DNA from: Algoriphagus formosus
GTDB lineage: Bacteria > Bacteroidota > Bacteroidia > Cytophagales > Cyclobacteriaceae
Length of the DNA: 64,000 nt
Direction: 5' to 3'
NCBI RefSeq assembly: GCF_002807035.1
Contig: NZ_NIUC01000001.1
Location: forward strand, 1,054,001-1,118,000
Shown here: piece after piece, positions 1 through 10,800 of the stretch
Layout of the letters: each line of letters starts with the position of its first letter
How positions within the stretch are numbered: the stretch's first letter is position 1
Translations under genes and position numbers: made by a program
The notes under the pieces: model-generated
The model's database searches: none
Seen by the model: the letters and a program-made list of their open reading frames with translations, nothing else
Told to the model about the DNA's origin: nothing

Positions 1-1491
1 CACTTTGACTGGATTTAACTTAAACCCTTCCATCTGTGAAAGCGACCAATTCAGTGTGTTGGAAAGTGTGAAATGGACAGAGTCCACATCCTTTTTCAAG
101 GTGTTTAATATTTCAAAAAATTCTTCCTGGGAAATATCACCACCCACTGTCATATCGATCAAGCCTTTCACGGAAGCGATAGGACCTTTCAAATCATGAC
201 TTAATATAGAAAACAACTTATTTTTTGTTTCATTAATCGTTTGAAGCTGTTCGGATTTCCTTTCCAGGTCAGCATTTTGTGAGGCTATCTTTTGCTGCTG
301 AGCTACTAAGTCTGCATTGATTTTCCGTATATCCAAATTGAACTTTACCACCCAAAAACCAAGAACCAATACAATTATGGCTGCAATACTCATGATCCAA
401 ACGATCCGATTGATAAAGGCAAGCCTGTCCGCCTGATTTTGATTTTGAGCTTTTAGCAACTCCACTTCTGATTTTTCAAGATTATCCTGAAACATCCCCT
501 GCATCAATGAAATCCGATCCTGATTCATTTTATTGGTAAGCGAATCATTGATGCTTACATAGGAATTAAGATGCTGCAATGACATTCTTAAATTTCCTTT
601 TTGCTCATAGAGCTCTGCCAAATATTTATGAGACTTTGCAAGCTCATCCCTGAAATTATTAGCTTTTGAGACTTCAACTCCCTCTAGTAGGATTGCTTCC
701 GCTTTGTCTAGTTCCCCTTTTCGCAAATACGTATCTCCCAGCCTATGCATGACACTTGCTAGAGTTGTACTCAAACCCTGTCTGCGTGCCATATCTAGTG
801 AATTCTCAAAAATGATCGAAGCACTGTCTAGGTATCCTTGGGAAAGGTAGACATCCCCTATCACCCGGTTGGAAAAAGATGTGAGATAAGGCGATCCGGA
901 AGCTTCATTGATGTTTATAGCCTTTTTTGCAAAAAATAAAGCTGAGTCATAATTGCCTAATTGACTGTAGATATAAGCCAAGTTGTTTAAGCTCCTAATC
1001 TGTGTGTAAAGATCATCCTTGCCCTCTACTGCGTCATAGGCATTTTGAAATTGGAGAAGGGCCATTTTGAAATTTTGCTGCTCGAAGTAAAGAGCTCCAA
1101 TGTTATTTAGGATCCTGGCAATCTGGAGCGAATCGTTGATTTGAGTGGCAAGACCAAAAGCAGTTTCAGAATATTCAAAAGCAGTTTGCCATTTTCCACG
1201 ACGATAATTTATCCATCCTATATTTTCCTTGGCTCTAGCTTCTCCTGATAAATATTGAATTTCCTTTGCAATCGAATCGGCCTCAAAGGAATAGTCCATA
1301 GCCTCTTGCTGTGACCGCTCCCGGAGCTCCGTTCCCAATTGATTAAGCACATCAACTCGGCTCTCTGAATTGAGAGAAGGCAAAAGATTTCTTAAACTAT
1401 CTACATTAACTTGCTGGGCCAGTCCAAGTGGAATGCTTGCAAAGACCAGAAAACAAAGAGATAGGAGTTTTTTGTAAAGCTTATAACTCAC
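1..1491 (-). CDS. TPR-containing membrane sensor histidine kinase (3' part beyond window)
   Basis: The minus frame is open from about 1491 to the window edge. It starts with a signal peptide (LLSLCFLVFASIPLGLAQ), followed by about 300 residues of TPR-type helices, one membrane segment near residues 362-384 (IVWIMSIAAIIVLVLGFW), a coiled-coil linker and a HisKA H-box (SILSHDLKGPIASVKG) with the phospho-accepting His at about residue 432. The catalytic ATPase domain lies outside the window. This is the usual Bacteroidota design: a periplasmic TPR sensor, one membrane span and a cytoplasmic kinase. No ATG fits; GTG at 1491 is the best start, with TTG at 1497 as the alternative. The partner regulator is not visible. 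Confidence 0.88.
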   Translation of the reverse strand, partial: MSYKLYKKLLSLCFLVFASIPLGLAQQVNVDSLRNLLPSLNSESRVDVLNQLGTELRERSQQEAMDYSFEADSIAKEIQYLSGEARAKENIGWINYRRGKWQTAFEYSETAFGLATQINDSLQIARILNNIGALYFEQQNFKMALLQFQNAYDAVEGKDDLYTQIRSLNNLAYIYSQLGNYDSALFFAKKAININEASGSPYLTSFSNRVIGDVYLSQGYLDSASIIFENSLDMARRQGLSTTLASVMHRLGDTYLRKGELDKAEAILLEGVEVSKANNFRDELAKSHKYLAELYEQKGNLRMSLQHLNSYVSINDSLTNKMNQDRISLMQGMFQDNLEKSEVELLKAQNQNQADRLAFINRIVWIMSIAAIIVLVLGFWVVKFNLDIRKINADLVAQQQKIASQNADLERKSEQLQTINETKNKLFSILSHDLKGPIASVKGLIDMTVGGDISQEEFFEILNTLKKDVDSVHFTLSNTLNWSLSQMEGFKLNPVKV

Positions 1492-1595
1492 AAACAATGG
1501 ATTTTGCTTATAAAGATACTGATATCCAATAAATGTGAAATTCTTTTTTCAGCCAGCGCGAAAATCTCTTTTATAGGATTTAAGTATAATGGACT

Positions 1596-2381
1596 TTACT
1601 TTTTTAAATATTCCCAGTCCCAATCTTTGTTCATTCTGCTGATGGCATGATGGGCTGTCAAATCATATTGACAAGGAACTATCGAAACATAATTATTGGC
1701 AATAGCCCATTCATCATTATCTTCTCCTTTGTCAAAATTCACAAAATTACCTGCCATCCAGAAATACTTTCTTCCATTAGGATCGAAACGTTCCGAGAAC
1801 TCCTCTTGCCACTTTGCATCAGCCTGTCTACAAAGCTTGATACCCTTGATTTCTTCATTTTGCTTTGGAGGAAAGTTCACATTCAAAGCAACTCCTTTTG
1901 AAAGCCCTCTTTCCAAAACCTGAGTAGCAATTTTCTCAACCCAGGCCTCCACATGCGAAAAATCTGCTTTAGATGAATAATCGCAAAGAGAAAAACCAAT
2001 GGAGGGATACCCTTCCAATGCTCCTTCGATAGCAGCCGACATCGTGCCAGAGTATAGCACTGAAATGGAAGTATTGGAGCCGTGATTGATCCCACTGACA
2101 ACCAAATCTGGAGTACGGTCTTTGAGCACATAATGCTTGGCGAGCTTCACACAATCAGCAGGAGTTCCACTGGCACTGTAGGCTTTTACACCTTCAAAAA
2201 TCTCCTCCTCATAGAGACGCAGAGTTTCTCCAATCGTGATGGCATGTCCCATTCCAGACTGAGGGCTATCTGGCGCGACAACTACCACTTCACCCAATTT
2301 TTTCATTACTGATACGAGAACTCGAATCCCCTTTGAGGTAATTCCATCGTCATTTGAGACGAGAATAAGCGGTCTTGACAT
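1596..2381 (-). CDS. surE: 5'/3'-nucleotidase SurE
   Basis: The 261-aa protein is full length for SurE, a metal-dependent survival-protein phosphatase that removes phosphate from nucleoside monophosphates. The N-terminal metal-binding motif ILVSNDDG (D11, D12), the SPQSGMGHAIT loop with S42, and SGINHGSN with its metal-binding Asn are all present, followed by SGTMSAAIEG. Its ATG overlaps by one base the TAA stop of the upstream secreted hypothetical (TAATG arrangement), so the two are probably translationally coupled. Stationary-phase or stress regulation is known for the family but is not visible here. Confidence 0.96.
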   Translation of the reverse strand: MSRPLILVSNDDGITSKGIRVLVSVMKKLGEVVVVAPDSPQSGMGHAITIGETLRLYEEEIFEGVKAYSASGTPADCVKLAKHYVLKDRTPDLVVSGINHGSNTSISVLYSGTMSAAIEGALEGYPSIGFSLCDYSSKADFSHVEAWVEKIATQVLERGLSKGVALNVNFPPKQNEEIKGIKLCRQADAKWQEEFSERFDPNGRKYFWMAGNFVNFDKGEDNDEWAIANNYVSIVPCQYDLTAHHAISRMNKDWDWEYLKK

Positions 2382-3031
2382 TAGTTTTTGTTCAATTCGT
2401 TGTAATAAGCAGCAATTCGAAGCAAATCTCCTCGCTTATCGTGCTCCAGACGATTTTTCCTCATAAAAAGACTTATTTCATCGTCATGACCTGGAAGCAT
2501 CGCAAAAAGATCCTTTTTCTTCATGCTGTAACGTTGGATTTGATTGTCTTTGAAAAAATAATAATTGAAGGCTAAACGATAACCAATCATATTTTGTGGT
2601 CCCCAGAATGGATTCATTCCCACGGGTCCCCAGGCATTCATGTTTCTTGAGTCCGTGGCAATATATTCTCTACATAAGAGTGCGATTTCCTCTCCTTCTG
2701 TAAGCACCTCAAAGAATATAGGCGTCTCATAGTCGCCATTCAGTGAATATGGAAGGCTGTAAAATTTTCGAAGTCCACCGTAGATATCATCCAAGATTTC
2801 AAAATAAGTCACGTTGGAAGCCGTGAAAGTCGCGATGGTCTCTACCTGCAACTGCACGAGATTATTATCCAAGTCATATTTCACCAAGCCTGAATAGACT
2901 TGACCATCGGTAGTATGAATATTTCCTTTATGCCAAATCTGGGAGGGAAATTGATTTTGGGCAATCAGTAAGCTACCACTCATAAGTATGAGTGCTAGAG
3001 TAAGGATATATGATTTAATTATCTTATTCAT
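2381..3031 (-). CDS. Secreted conserved hypothetical protein
   Basis: The 216-aa protein has an N-terminal signal peptide (ILTLALILMSGSLLIAQ) and a predominantly beta-type mature part with WHKGNIHTTDGQVYSGLVKYD near its start. I do not recognise a characterised family. Repeated short hydrophobic strands and a C-terminal charged helix suggest a periplasmic or outer-membrane-associated protein. It is immediately upstream of surE with a one-base stop/start overlap, so it is the first gene of a two-gene unit. A perfect 12-bp palindrome (TATCTTAAGATA) sits just upstream of the start and may belong to its promoter. Confidence 0.8.
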   Translation of the reverse strand: MNKIIKSYILTLALILMSGSLLIAQNQFPSQIWHKGNIHTTDGQVYSGLVKYDLDNNLVQLQVETIATFTASNVTYFEILDDIYGGLRKFYSLPYSLNGDYETPIFFEVLTEGEEIALLCREYIATDSRNMNAWGPVGMNPFWGPQNMIGYRLAFNYYFFKDNQIQRYSMKKKDLFAMLPGHDDEISLFMRKNRLEHDKRGDLLRIAAYYNELNKN

Positions 3032-3091
3032 ATCTTAAGATACGATTTTGATCGTGTTCAGTTTATGATCTTTCTCAAAGAATTTTTTGAA

Positions 3092-4303
3092 CTACTTGAG
3101 AATATTATGTCCCATTTTATCTCGTTTGGTTCTCAAATAATTCTCATTGTGAGGATTTGGAGCGATTTCGATGGGTACCTGCTCCACAATCTCTAAACCA
3201 TATCCAATCAGACCTACCCGTTTTTGCGGATTATTCGAAATCAATCGGATTTTTCCCACACCCAAGTCTCTGAGAATCTGGGCACCTACTCCATAGTCCC
3301 TGCTGTCCATAGGAAGACCCAATGCTAAATTGGCCTGCACAGTGTCCATGCCTTCCTCCTGAAGCTTGTAGGCTTTCAGTTTATTGATCAAACCAATACC
3401 ACGGCCTTCTTGGTTCATATAGAGAATCAGCCCCTTTCCTTCTTTTTCTACCATTTCCATAGCTGCGTGAAGTTGAGGACCACAATCACATCTACAACTT
3501 CCAAATATATCCCCTGTCACACAGGAAGAATGCACTCTAACCATGATTGGCTCATCCTTCGTCCAAGTTCCTTTGATTAGCGCAAGATGGATTTCTTGCG
3601 TATTTGTTTGTCTAAATGCAATCAAATCAAAGTTTCCCCAAGTGGTAGGCATTTCAACACCTATTTCTCGCTTAATCAGGGATTCATGTTTGATTCGATA
3701 CGCAATCAAATCCTTGATCGATACTAATTTCAAATCGAATTGCTTAGCAACCTCGACCAAATCAGGCAGTCTAGCCATGGTACCATCCTCATTCATAATC
3801 TCCACAAGGACACCTGCTGGCTTGAGACCTGCCAAACGTGCAAAATCGATAGCTGCCTCTGTATGTCCTGCACGACGAAGTACTCCGCCTCGCTTGGCTT
3901 TCAGTGGAAAAATATGTCCTGGCTTCCCTAATTCACTAGGGTCAATCGCATCATCCACCAAAGCCTGAATGGTTTTTGCCCGGTCCGATGCTGAAATACC
4001 TGTGGTACATCCATGCCCAATCAAATCGACTGAAACGGTAAAAGGTGTCTCAAAGGCTGCTGTATTATGACCAACCATGAGCTCCAGGCCAAGTTTCTCA
4101 CAACGATCCTCCACCAGAGGCGCGCAGATAAGACCACGGCCATGCTTTGCCATGAAGTTGATGATTTCAGGGGTAACTTTTTCTGCAGCGCATACGAAAT
4201 CACCTTCGTTTTCACGGTCCTCATCATCTACTACGATAATGACCTTTCCATCCTTTATGTCTTCGATGGCTTCCTCAATGGAGTCCAATTGATAATTTTC
4301 CAC
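3092..4303 (-). CDS. ribBA: Bifunctional 3,4-dihydroxy-2-butanone-4-phosphate synthase / GTP cyclohydrolase II
   Basis: The protein catalyses both entry steps of riboflavin synthesis. The N-terminal half (about residues 1-200) is the RibB domain, with [14 protein letters not shown] and [13 protein letters not shown]. The C-terminal half is RibA, with zinc ligands in [16 protein letters not shown] and the catalytic NQEGRGIGL segment. The frame can be read from a TTG at 4333, but that TTG lies inside TAAATTTG, a good match to the Bacteroidota -7 element. A GTG at 4303 gives the family-like start (M)[15 protein letters not shown], so I prefer it; the function is unaffected. No other riboflavin gene is in the window. 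Confidence 0.96.
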   Translation of the reverse strand: MENYQLDSIEEAIEDIKDGKVIIVVDDEDRENEGDFVCAAEKVTPEIINFMAKHGRGLICAPLVEDRCEKLGLELMVGHNTAAFETPFTVSVDLIGHGCTTGISASDRAKTIQALVDDAIDPSELGKPGHIFPLKAKRGGVLRRAGHTEAAIDFARLAGLKPAGVLVEIMNEDGTMARLPDLVEVAKQFDLKLVSIKDLIAYRIKHESLIKREIGVEMPTTWGNFDLIAFRQTNTQEIHLALIKGTWTKDEPIMVRVHSSCVTGDIFGSCRCDCGPQLHAAMEMVEKEGKGLILYMNQEGRGIGLINKLKAYKLQEEGMDTVQANLALGLPMDSRDYGVGAQILRDLGVGKIRLISNNPQKRVGLIGYGLEIVEQVPIEIAPNPHNENYLRTKRDKMGHNILK

Positions 4304-4383
4304 GGATAATTTTTTGAATAAATGAGTGGACAAATTTACGTCCTTTCGATTCTAAAACAGACCATTGCCAAAGAAAGTTTGGT

Positions 4384-6324
4384 TTACCCAATAACTATCC
4401 CCAGTTCCCGGTCAATCTGTATATGTACTTGCTTCAATCCCATATAAATCTCCTGAAGCTCGGTAATTTGCTCGTCTGTGTACTGCTCCGAGTGAGCATT
4501 TTTGATTTTCTGTAGTGCCTCGTCCATCATTTTCAGAACGAACTTGCGTTTATGCCTCAGGATGGACTTATAACTCGTCAATGTAAGATCATCTTCTTCT
4601 TTTGGGATAAAAATCTGGAATTTATCAGTCCAATGCACCGATGCTTCTCTGCGTGGAGTAATCAAATCGATGACCTCATTTCGAATTTCTACATCATCCA
4701 AAGTCAAGAAATAATCCGAATCCACTACCTGACCATTTACTAAATTCTGTCTGAAAAGGTCCAAAATTTTAGCATAAAGCGGATGGTGGATGGTAAGGTC
4801 TTCTGTTTCAGCAAGTAGGTACTGGCAAAGATTCAAAGATTCCCCATCGAGTTCTTTTAGTCCATAATTCAATAGAAGACGAATCAATTCCCTTTCTTGG
4901 ATTTGAAGAGCCTCAGAAACCGAAAAACCCTCCTGCTCTACTGAAAGTAAGTCTTCAACCGCAGCTTCTTGTTGCGCTACTTCTTCTGATTTTCGATGAT
5001 AATCCCGTTGTACCTTGAGCAGGATTTTATTGACCTCTGCATAGATGATTCCTTCCTCAATATCCAATAGCGAGGCAGCTTCTTTGGAATAAACTGATCG
5101 GATGATCGGATCTGGTATTTTGGCAATACTTTGGACGACCTCCCGGATCACCTCTGCCTTGCGTATTGGATCCCGCTCGTATTCATCCCGATACAAGTTG
5201 ATCTTGAAACCGATAAAGTCTTTGGCGTTTGCAGCCAAGTAATCTTGAAATGCCTGAGATCCTACCTTTCGAGAGTAGCTATCCGGATCTTCTCCATCTG
5301 GAAAAACGACAGCCTTGACAATCAAGCCACCTTCCAAAAGTAAATCTATACCGCGGAGTGAAGCTTTAATACCGGCGGCATCCCCATCGTATAATACGGT
5401 AACCTGATCGGTGAAGCGTTTGATCAGTTTTATTTGACCTTCGGTGAGGGAGGTACCTGACGAAGCCACGACATTTTCGATCCCCGAAAGATGCATCGAT
5501 ATCACATCTGTATATCCCTCCACCAAAAAGCAATTGTCTTTTTCCCTGATGGATTTCTTTGCCTGAAACATGCCATAGAGCACATCGCTTTTGTGGTAGA
5601 CAGGCGTTTCGGGTGAATTGATGTATTTGGGCTGGTTTTTATCCTTGGTCAGAATCCTGGCTCCGAAAGCGATCGGCTTTCCGCTGATATTGTGAATAGT
5701 GAAAGTGACCCGATTACGGAAACGATCATATCTGCGAGACGGATCCCCGTCCTTTTCGAGGATGAGACCAGCTTTCAATAAAATATCTTCCTGAAAACCA
5801 GCTTTTTTAGCTGCATTCAGAAGATTATCCCATCCATCCAATGCGTACCCTAAATCAAACTTTTGGATAATCTCAGGTCCAAAACCCCGCTCCTTGAAGT
5901 AACTCAGCCCGATGGATCGGCCTTCTGCAGTTTCTAGATTTTTGACAAAAAAGTCCCGGGCAAAACCGAGTGCAATCAGTAAGCTTTCTCTTTCACTTTG
6001 GGCCTGCTCCTGCTCTGGTGTCTGAGCTTCCTCTTCCTCTACCTCGATACCATATTTCCCAGCCAAATGCCTAACAGCCTCCTGAAAACCTAAGCCTTCA
6101 ATATCCATGACAAATTGGATGGGGTCACCAGCCTTCCCACATCCAAAGCATTTGTAGATTTGCTTGGCAGGTGAAACAGAAAAAGACGGGGTCTTTTCAC
6201 CATGGAAAGGACAGCAGGCCCAGAGATTCTGACCTTTGCGCTTAAGTGGGACATAATCAGAGATCACCTCCTCGATGTCCATTCTGTCCTTGACCTTATC
6301 GGTGGTATGCTTGCTAATTCCCAT
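4384..6324 (-). CDS. dnaG: DNA primase
   Basis: The 646-aa primase synthesises RNA primers for the replication fork. The N-terminal CHC2 zinc-binding domain has C38, H41, C59 and C62 (CCPFHGEKTPSF and KCFGCG). The catalytic core follows, with the TOPRIM signature LVEGYTD and the acidic YDGDAAGIKA segment. The C-terminal region, from about residue 440, is the DnaB-helicase-interaction part and is poorly conserved, as expected. The start ATG gives MGISKHTTDKVKDR, the normal N-terminus. It lies 50-80 bp upstream of ribBA on the same strand. No rpoD or rpsU is adjacent, unlike the Escherichia coli arrangement. Confidence 0.98.
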   Translation of the reverse strand: MGISKHTTDKVKDRMDIEEVISDYVPLKRKGQNLWACCPFHGEKTPSFSVSPAKQIYKCFGCGKAGDPIQFVMDIEGLGFQEAVRHLAGKYGIEVEEEEAQTPEQEQAQSERESLLIALGFARDFFVKNLETAEGRSIGLSYFKERGFGPEIIQKFDLGYALDGWDNLLNAAKKAGFQEDILLKAGLILEKDGDPSRRYDRFRNRVTFTIHNISGKPIAFGARILTKDKNQPKYINSPETPVYHKSDVLYGMFQAKKSIREKDNCFLVEGYTDVISMHLSGIENVVASSGTSLTEGQIKLIKRFTDQVTVLYDGDAAGIKASLRGIDLLLEGGLIVKAVVFPDGEDPDSYSRKVGSQAFQDYLAANAKDFIGFKINLYRDEYERDPIRKAEVIREVVQSIAKIPDPIIRSVYSKEAASLLDIEEGIIYAEVNKILLKVQRDYHRKSEEVAQQEAAVEDLLSVEQEGFSVSEALQIQERELIRLLLNYGLKELDGESLNLCQYLLAETEDLTIHHPLYAKILDLFRQNLVNGQVVDSDYFLTLDDVEIRNEVIDLITPRREASVHWTDKFQIFIPKEEDDLTLTSYKSILRHKRKFVLKMMDEALQKIKNAHSEQYTDEQITELQEIYMGLKQVHIQIDRELGIVIG

Positions 6325-6475
6325 AAATCTAGATTGACAAAGTTAATCCAGTGCGTGGAATTGATGGCCTTTTCTGAGAACTAATTGGGAAACATCGTAG
6401 TTTATCAACTGCGATTATATCATAAAGCTTCCCAAAGCCATTATTTGAAACTATCTTGCGACAAAATTTTCCACA

Positions 6476-7570
6476 ATGCAACTTTCTAAAGAAGCCATAT
6501 TAAAAAGTCTTTCACGAGTAGAAGATCCTGACCTCAAGCGCGACTTGGTGAGTCTAGGAATGATTCAAAAAATTCATATTGAAGGCAAAAAAGTAAGTTT
6601 CAGTGTCGTATTAACTACTCCAGCCTGTCCTCTCAAAGAAGTGATCAAAAACAACTGTATTGAGGCATTGGAAGAAGATTTTGGACAAGATTTTGAGTGG
6701 GATATCCACATGACTTCCCAAGTCACTACAGTACGCGAGGCTACTCCAATTTTGCCTGATGTGAAAAACATCATTGCCATTGCTTCCGGAAAAGGAGGAG
6801 TGGGAAAATCTACTACCGCTTCCAATTTAGCTGTTGCACTCGCCGAATCCGGCGCAAAAGTAGGCTTGATCGATGCTGATATTTCAGGACCATCGATTCC
6901 GACCATGTTCAATGTAGAAGGCGAGCAGCCTTCGGTGAAAAAAGTCGGAGACAAAAATGTGATCCTTCCGATCGAGCAATACGGTGTCAAGTTAATTTCA
7001 ATTGGTTTTCTGACCCCAGCAGATTCGGCAGTAGTATGGAGAGGCCCTATGGCAAGTTCTGCCCTTAGACAGTTTATTTCAGATGTAGAATGGGGTGAAT
7101 TGGATTATCTATTAATCGACCTACCTCCGGGGACCTCCGACATACATTTGACCATGGTACAAACTGTCCCTGTGACTGGAGCAGTGATCGTCACTACTCC
7201 TCAAAAAGTCGCATTAGCGGATGCTACGAAGGGATTAACGATGTTCAAGCAGCCACAAATAAATGTACCTGTTTTAGGTGTTATTGAAAATATGGCTTAC
7301 TTTACACCTGAAGAACTCCCTGACAACAAATATTACCTATTTGGAAAAGAAGGAGGTAAAAAATTAGCTGAAAAATATCAAGTGGAATTCTTAGGTGAAA
7401 TCCCTATCGTACAGAGTATCCGTGAAAGTGGAGATACAGGCTATCCCGCAGTATTGAAAAACGGAATTACTCAGAAAGCGTACAAAGAGTTAGCAGAGTC
7501 TGTAGCCCGTCAAGTAGCCATCAGAAATGCTGAAAAGAAAAAAACTGAAATCGTAGAAATTAAAGCATAA
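6476..7570 (+). CDS. Mrp/ApbC-family Fe-S cluster carrier ATPase
   Basis: The 364-aa protein has an N-terminal MIP18/DUF59 domain (residues about 5-90) and a P-loop ATPase domain with the deviant Walker A SGKGGVGKST and IDLPPGTSDIHL. It should carry and transfer Fe-S clusters in the cytoplasm. The C-terminal segment where many Mrp/Nbp35 proteins place a CxxC pair reads IENMAYFTPEELPDNKYY, without cysteines. The nfu gene follows after 3 bp, so the two form an operon for Fe-S maturation. The gene is the first of its unit, transcribed divergently from dnaG. Confidence 0.95.
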   Translation: MQLSKEAILKSLSRVEDPDLKRDLVSLGMIQKIHIEGKKVSFSVVLTTPACPLKEVIKNNCIEALEEDFGQDFEWDIHMTSQVTTVREATPILPDVKNIIAIASGKGGVGKSTTASNLAVALAESGAKVGLIDADISGPSIPTMFNVEGEQPSVKKVGDKNVILPIEQYGVKLISIGFLTPADSAVVWRGPMASSALRQFISDVEWGELDYLLIDLPPGTSDIHLTMVQTVPVTGAVIVTTPQKVALADATKGLTMFKQPQINVPVLGVIENMAYFTPEELPDNKYYLFGKEGGKKLAEKYQVEFLGEIPIVQSIRESGDTGYPAVLKNGITQKAYKELAESVARQVAIRNAEKKKTEIVEIKA

Positions 7571-7573
7571 ATA

Positions 7574-7822
7574 ATGCAGCCAGAGTTAAGAGAACAAATT
7601 GAATTTGCGCTTGATGCCATCAGACCATATTTGGAAGCCGACGGAGGGAATGTTCGTATCGTAGAACTTACAGATGAAATGGTGCTCAAGATTGAAATGA
7701 CAGGCTCCTGTAGTTCTTGCCCTATGTCATCCATGACACTTAAAGCTGGAGTAGAGGAAGCTATCAAGCGAGCCATTCCCGAGATCGTTCGAGTGGAAGC
7801 TGTGAATTTGACGACAGCTTAA
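7574..7822 (+). CDS. NifU-like C-terminal domain Fe-S scaffold (Nfu)
   Basis: The 82-aa protein consists of a single NifU C-terminal domain: IRPYLEADGGNVRIVELTDE followed by the cluster-binding pair CSSC within GSCSSCPMSSMTLK. It should hold a labile Fe-S cluster at a dimer interface and pass it to targets. It lies 3 bp after the Mrp ATPase gene, which supports a joint carrier role. The metalloprotease gene begins about 10 bp after its stop, so read-through is possible, although the functions are unrelated. Confidence 0.95.
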   Translation: MQPELREQIEFALDAIRPYLEADGGNVRIVELTDEMVLKIEMTGSCSSCPMSSMTLKAGVEEAIKRAIPEIVRVEAVNLTTA

Positions 7823-7832
7823 GTACACTTTG

Positions 7833-10800
7833 ATGAGGAGGTCTCTTTTTAAGATTTGGTCAAATCTGCTCTTAGTAGCTTTATTAGTTTTTTTGGCTAG
7901 AGTTTCGTTTGGTCAACAATTTACTATTAGCCCATTAGATCAGTTTGGAGCGAACGGCTCCAAATCTTCACACCAGCATAACGAAAAATGCGGACACAGC
8001 GCATTGGAAGAATTATTGGTCAAGGAAATGGGCTATTTCGGTACTCGCGATTTTTTTGAAGACTGGATCGACCAAAAAATAGAAGCTCAGCGAAACCAAC
8101 CTCAAATATTAGCCAAAACCCAAGAAGAACGTCGATTAATTCCAGTAGTTGTTCACGTCATCCACAATGGAACCGAAATTGGTCAGGGAAGTAATATTCC
8201 ATTTTCTCAAATTGAGGCCCAAATCAGAATCTTAAATGAAGATTTCAGAAGATTAAATCCAGACGCAGACCAAACTCCGGCTCAGTTTTTACCGGTTGCA
8301 GCAGATGCGAATATTGAATTTGTACTAGCCAAACAAGATCCAAACGGCTTACCAACCAATGGGGTGGTCAGAGTACAAGGACCTAATAATTCCTATTTGC
8401 CAGAGGATGCTACCTTAATCGGCCAGCTTTCACAATGGAATCCAGATGAATATCTCAACATCTGGGTACTTCCACTTACCTCGCCCTTTATTGGTTATGC
8501 TTCATTTCCTGTTTCTGACCTACCGGGATTAAATTTCTCACCTGCTCCGGCTATCACGGATGGAGTTACAGTGGATTATCGGTTTTTTGGCTCAGGTGGA
8601 AATGCCATTAATGCATCCCTTGGTCGGACTGCCACACACGAAGTAGGTCATTATTTCGGCTTGAGACATATTTGGGGTGACGGAGGTTGTGGTGTGGATG
8701 ATTTTGTCGAAGACACTCCTCTGCAGGACAATTCCAATTCTACTTGTAATGCAAACCCTTCTAGATTCAGCTGCGATTCTCAGGATATGATCCAAAATTA
8801 CATGGACTATACTCCTGATGCTTGTATGAATCTATTTACCCAAGGTCAAGTAGAACGATTCAATGCAGTATTGGCAAACAGTCCCAGAAGAAATACCCTT
8901 GTAAATAATCGTGCTACGCAGGACCCGGAGTTATTTGATCGTGACTTGGCCATCTCTCGCCTAATCGAGCCCGGTGACTTTGCTTGTGATGCGCTTGTCA
9001 CACCTCAAATAGAGGTTTTAAATGCAGGACAAAATACAATTACCTCTGCAAGAATCACTCTGCAAGTGAATGGTCAGCAAGTGCAAAACAGGACCTTTAC
9101 CTTAAACCTTTCAACGGGTGAAAGTGACATAGTTACTTTTGATAGCTTCGAACTTCAAGGAGGTGAAAATGAGGTGGCATTCGAAATCGTTGCGGTCAAC
9201 AATAACTCAGACGAAAATATTGAAAATAACATAGCCCGATCTAATCCAGTGGTGCAGGAGGCAGTGACGCTTCCTTTATCCTTAGATTTGGGAAATATCC
9301 CTCCTTCATGGACTATCCAAAATGGTGATGGTGGGTTTACTTGGGAGCAAACAAGTTTAACAATATCGGGTGAGGAAGAAGACCTATTATTTATTCGAAA
9401 CTATGAATATGACGCTCCGGGAGAACTGGATTACTTCATCTCTCCGGTGATTGATTTGAGTAATACTCCAAACGCTCAACTAGTTTTTGAAATGGCCCAT
9501 GCTCCTTACAATCAGCAAGGCTTCCAAGATGACCTGATAGTGGCCGTATCCACCGACTGTGGAAATACCTTTGAGATAGCGAATGCTACCTATGAAAAAT
9601 CCGGGGCATCATTGGCAACCTCTGCAGCTACCTTGAATGAATTTATCCCGACAAACTCATCTCAGTTTAGAACTGAACTGGTAAACTTGAGTCCATTTGC
9701 TGATCTAGGAAAAATACGAATAGCATTTATTGCCGTCAATGCATTCGGAAATAATGTCTACTTAAAAAATATCCGGATTCTGGAGCAGGAAGACTTTAGG
9801 TATTCCCTGGAAATGGAGGAATTGATCAGCCCCAACCCTATCTCTGATGGAAGGTATCAAAATGAAAGTCTTCAGGTAACCAATACTGGAAACCTTCCAA
9901 TTTCCAACTTTGTGTTTGTAAAAAGTGTAAATGGAAGTTCCCCTCAAGGATTCTTAGCGAGCGGAGATCCCGTTGCTCCTGGAGAGACTTTCACTTTGAC
10001 AGGTGGAAATAGTACAGGAAGTGGAAAGAATCGTCTAAACTATGAAATACTGTTTCCAAACTTTGACCAAAACGAAGGAAGCGAAAGTACACTCGAACGG
10101 TATATCATTGAAGACAATGAAGTAACTCCTGTTCCATGGAGACAAAACTTCAATTTTGCTACTGCTATCGAACCATGGACTAGCCTCAATCCTCAAAATG
10201 ATGAAGGATCCTGGCGATCTCTTCCATCAAGTGGCGAGGCTGGAAATGTGAGTGTAGTTGAAAATCCAGAAGCAGGTCAAAGCTATTGGTTGGGATCACC
10301 GGTATTCAATCTATCTAGAAATACCCAAGCATCCTTATTCTTTGATTTGGCGGCTGGAGATGTATCACCCGAGACAAGTTTCCAAATCCTTGCCAGTAAA
10401 GATGCCGGAGACACTTACGAAGTTGTTTTTGAAGCTGTAGGAGATGAACTTTCAACAGTTCCTGGTACGGCCAGTATCAGCAACCGGGAGCATTTCCAGA
10501 GAAATTATGTAAATCTGACTGATTTTACAGGAAATGGGAACAGTGAAATTAGGCTTGCAGCTGTGCTTACTGCCGGTGAAGGAACCAATACCCCTGTGTT
10601 TTTGGATAATTTGGAGCTTTTCCTCAGTGCCAACCCTAACCCGGTAATTCCTGCGGACGGAAGAGCTTTGATATACCCCAATCCAGCTACAGCTTATTTC
10701 AACATCGCTTTCAATCTAGCGCGCTACGAAAATGTGACGATCCAGATTATCTCTTCGACAGGAGCTATTGTCCACGAGGTCGATTATCCACAGACGCTGA

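Noticed and set aside
5..199. Plus-strand open frame at the window start
   Set aside because: It is opposite the histidine-kinase H-box frame, which has clear family motifs.
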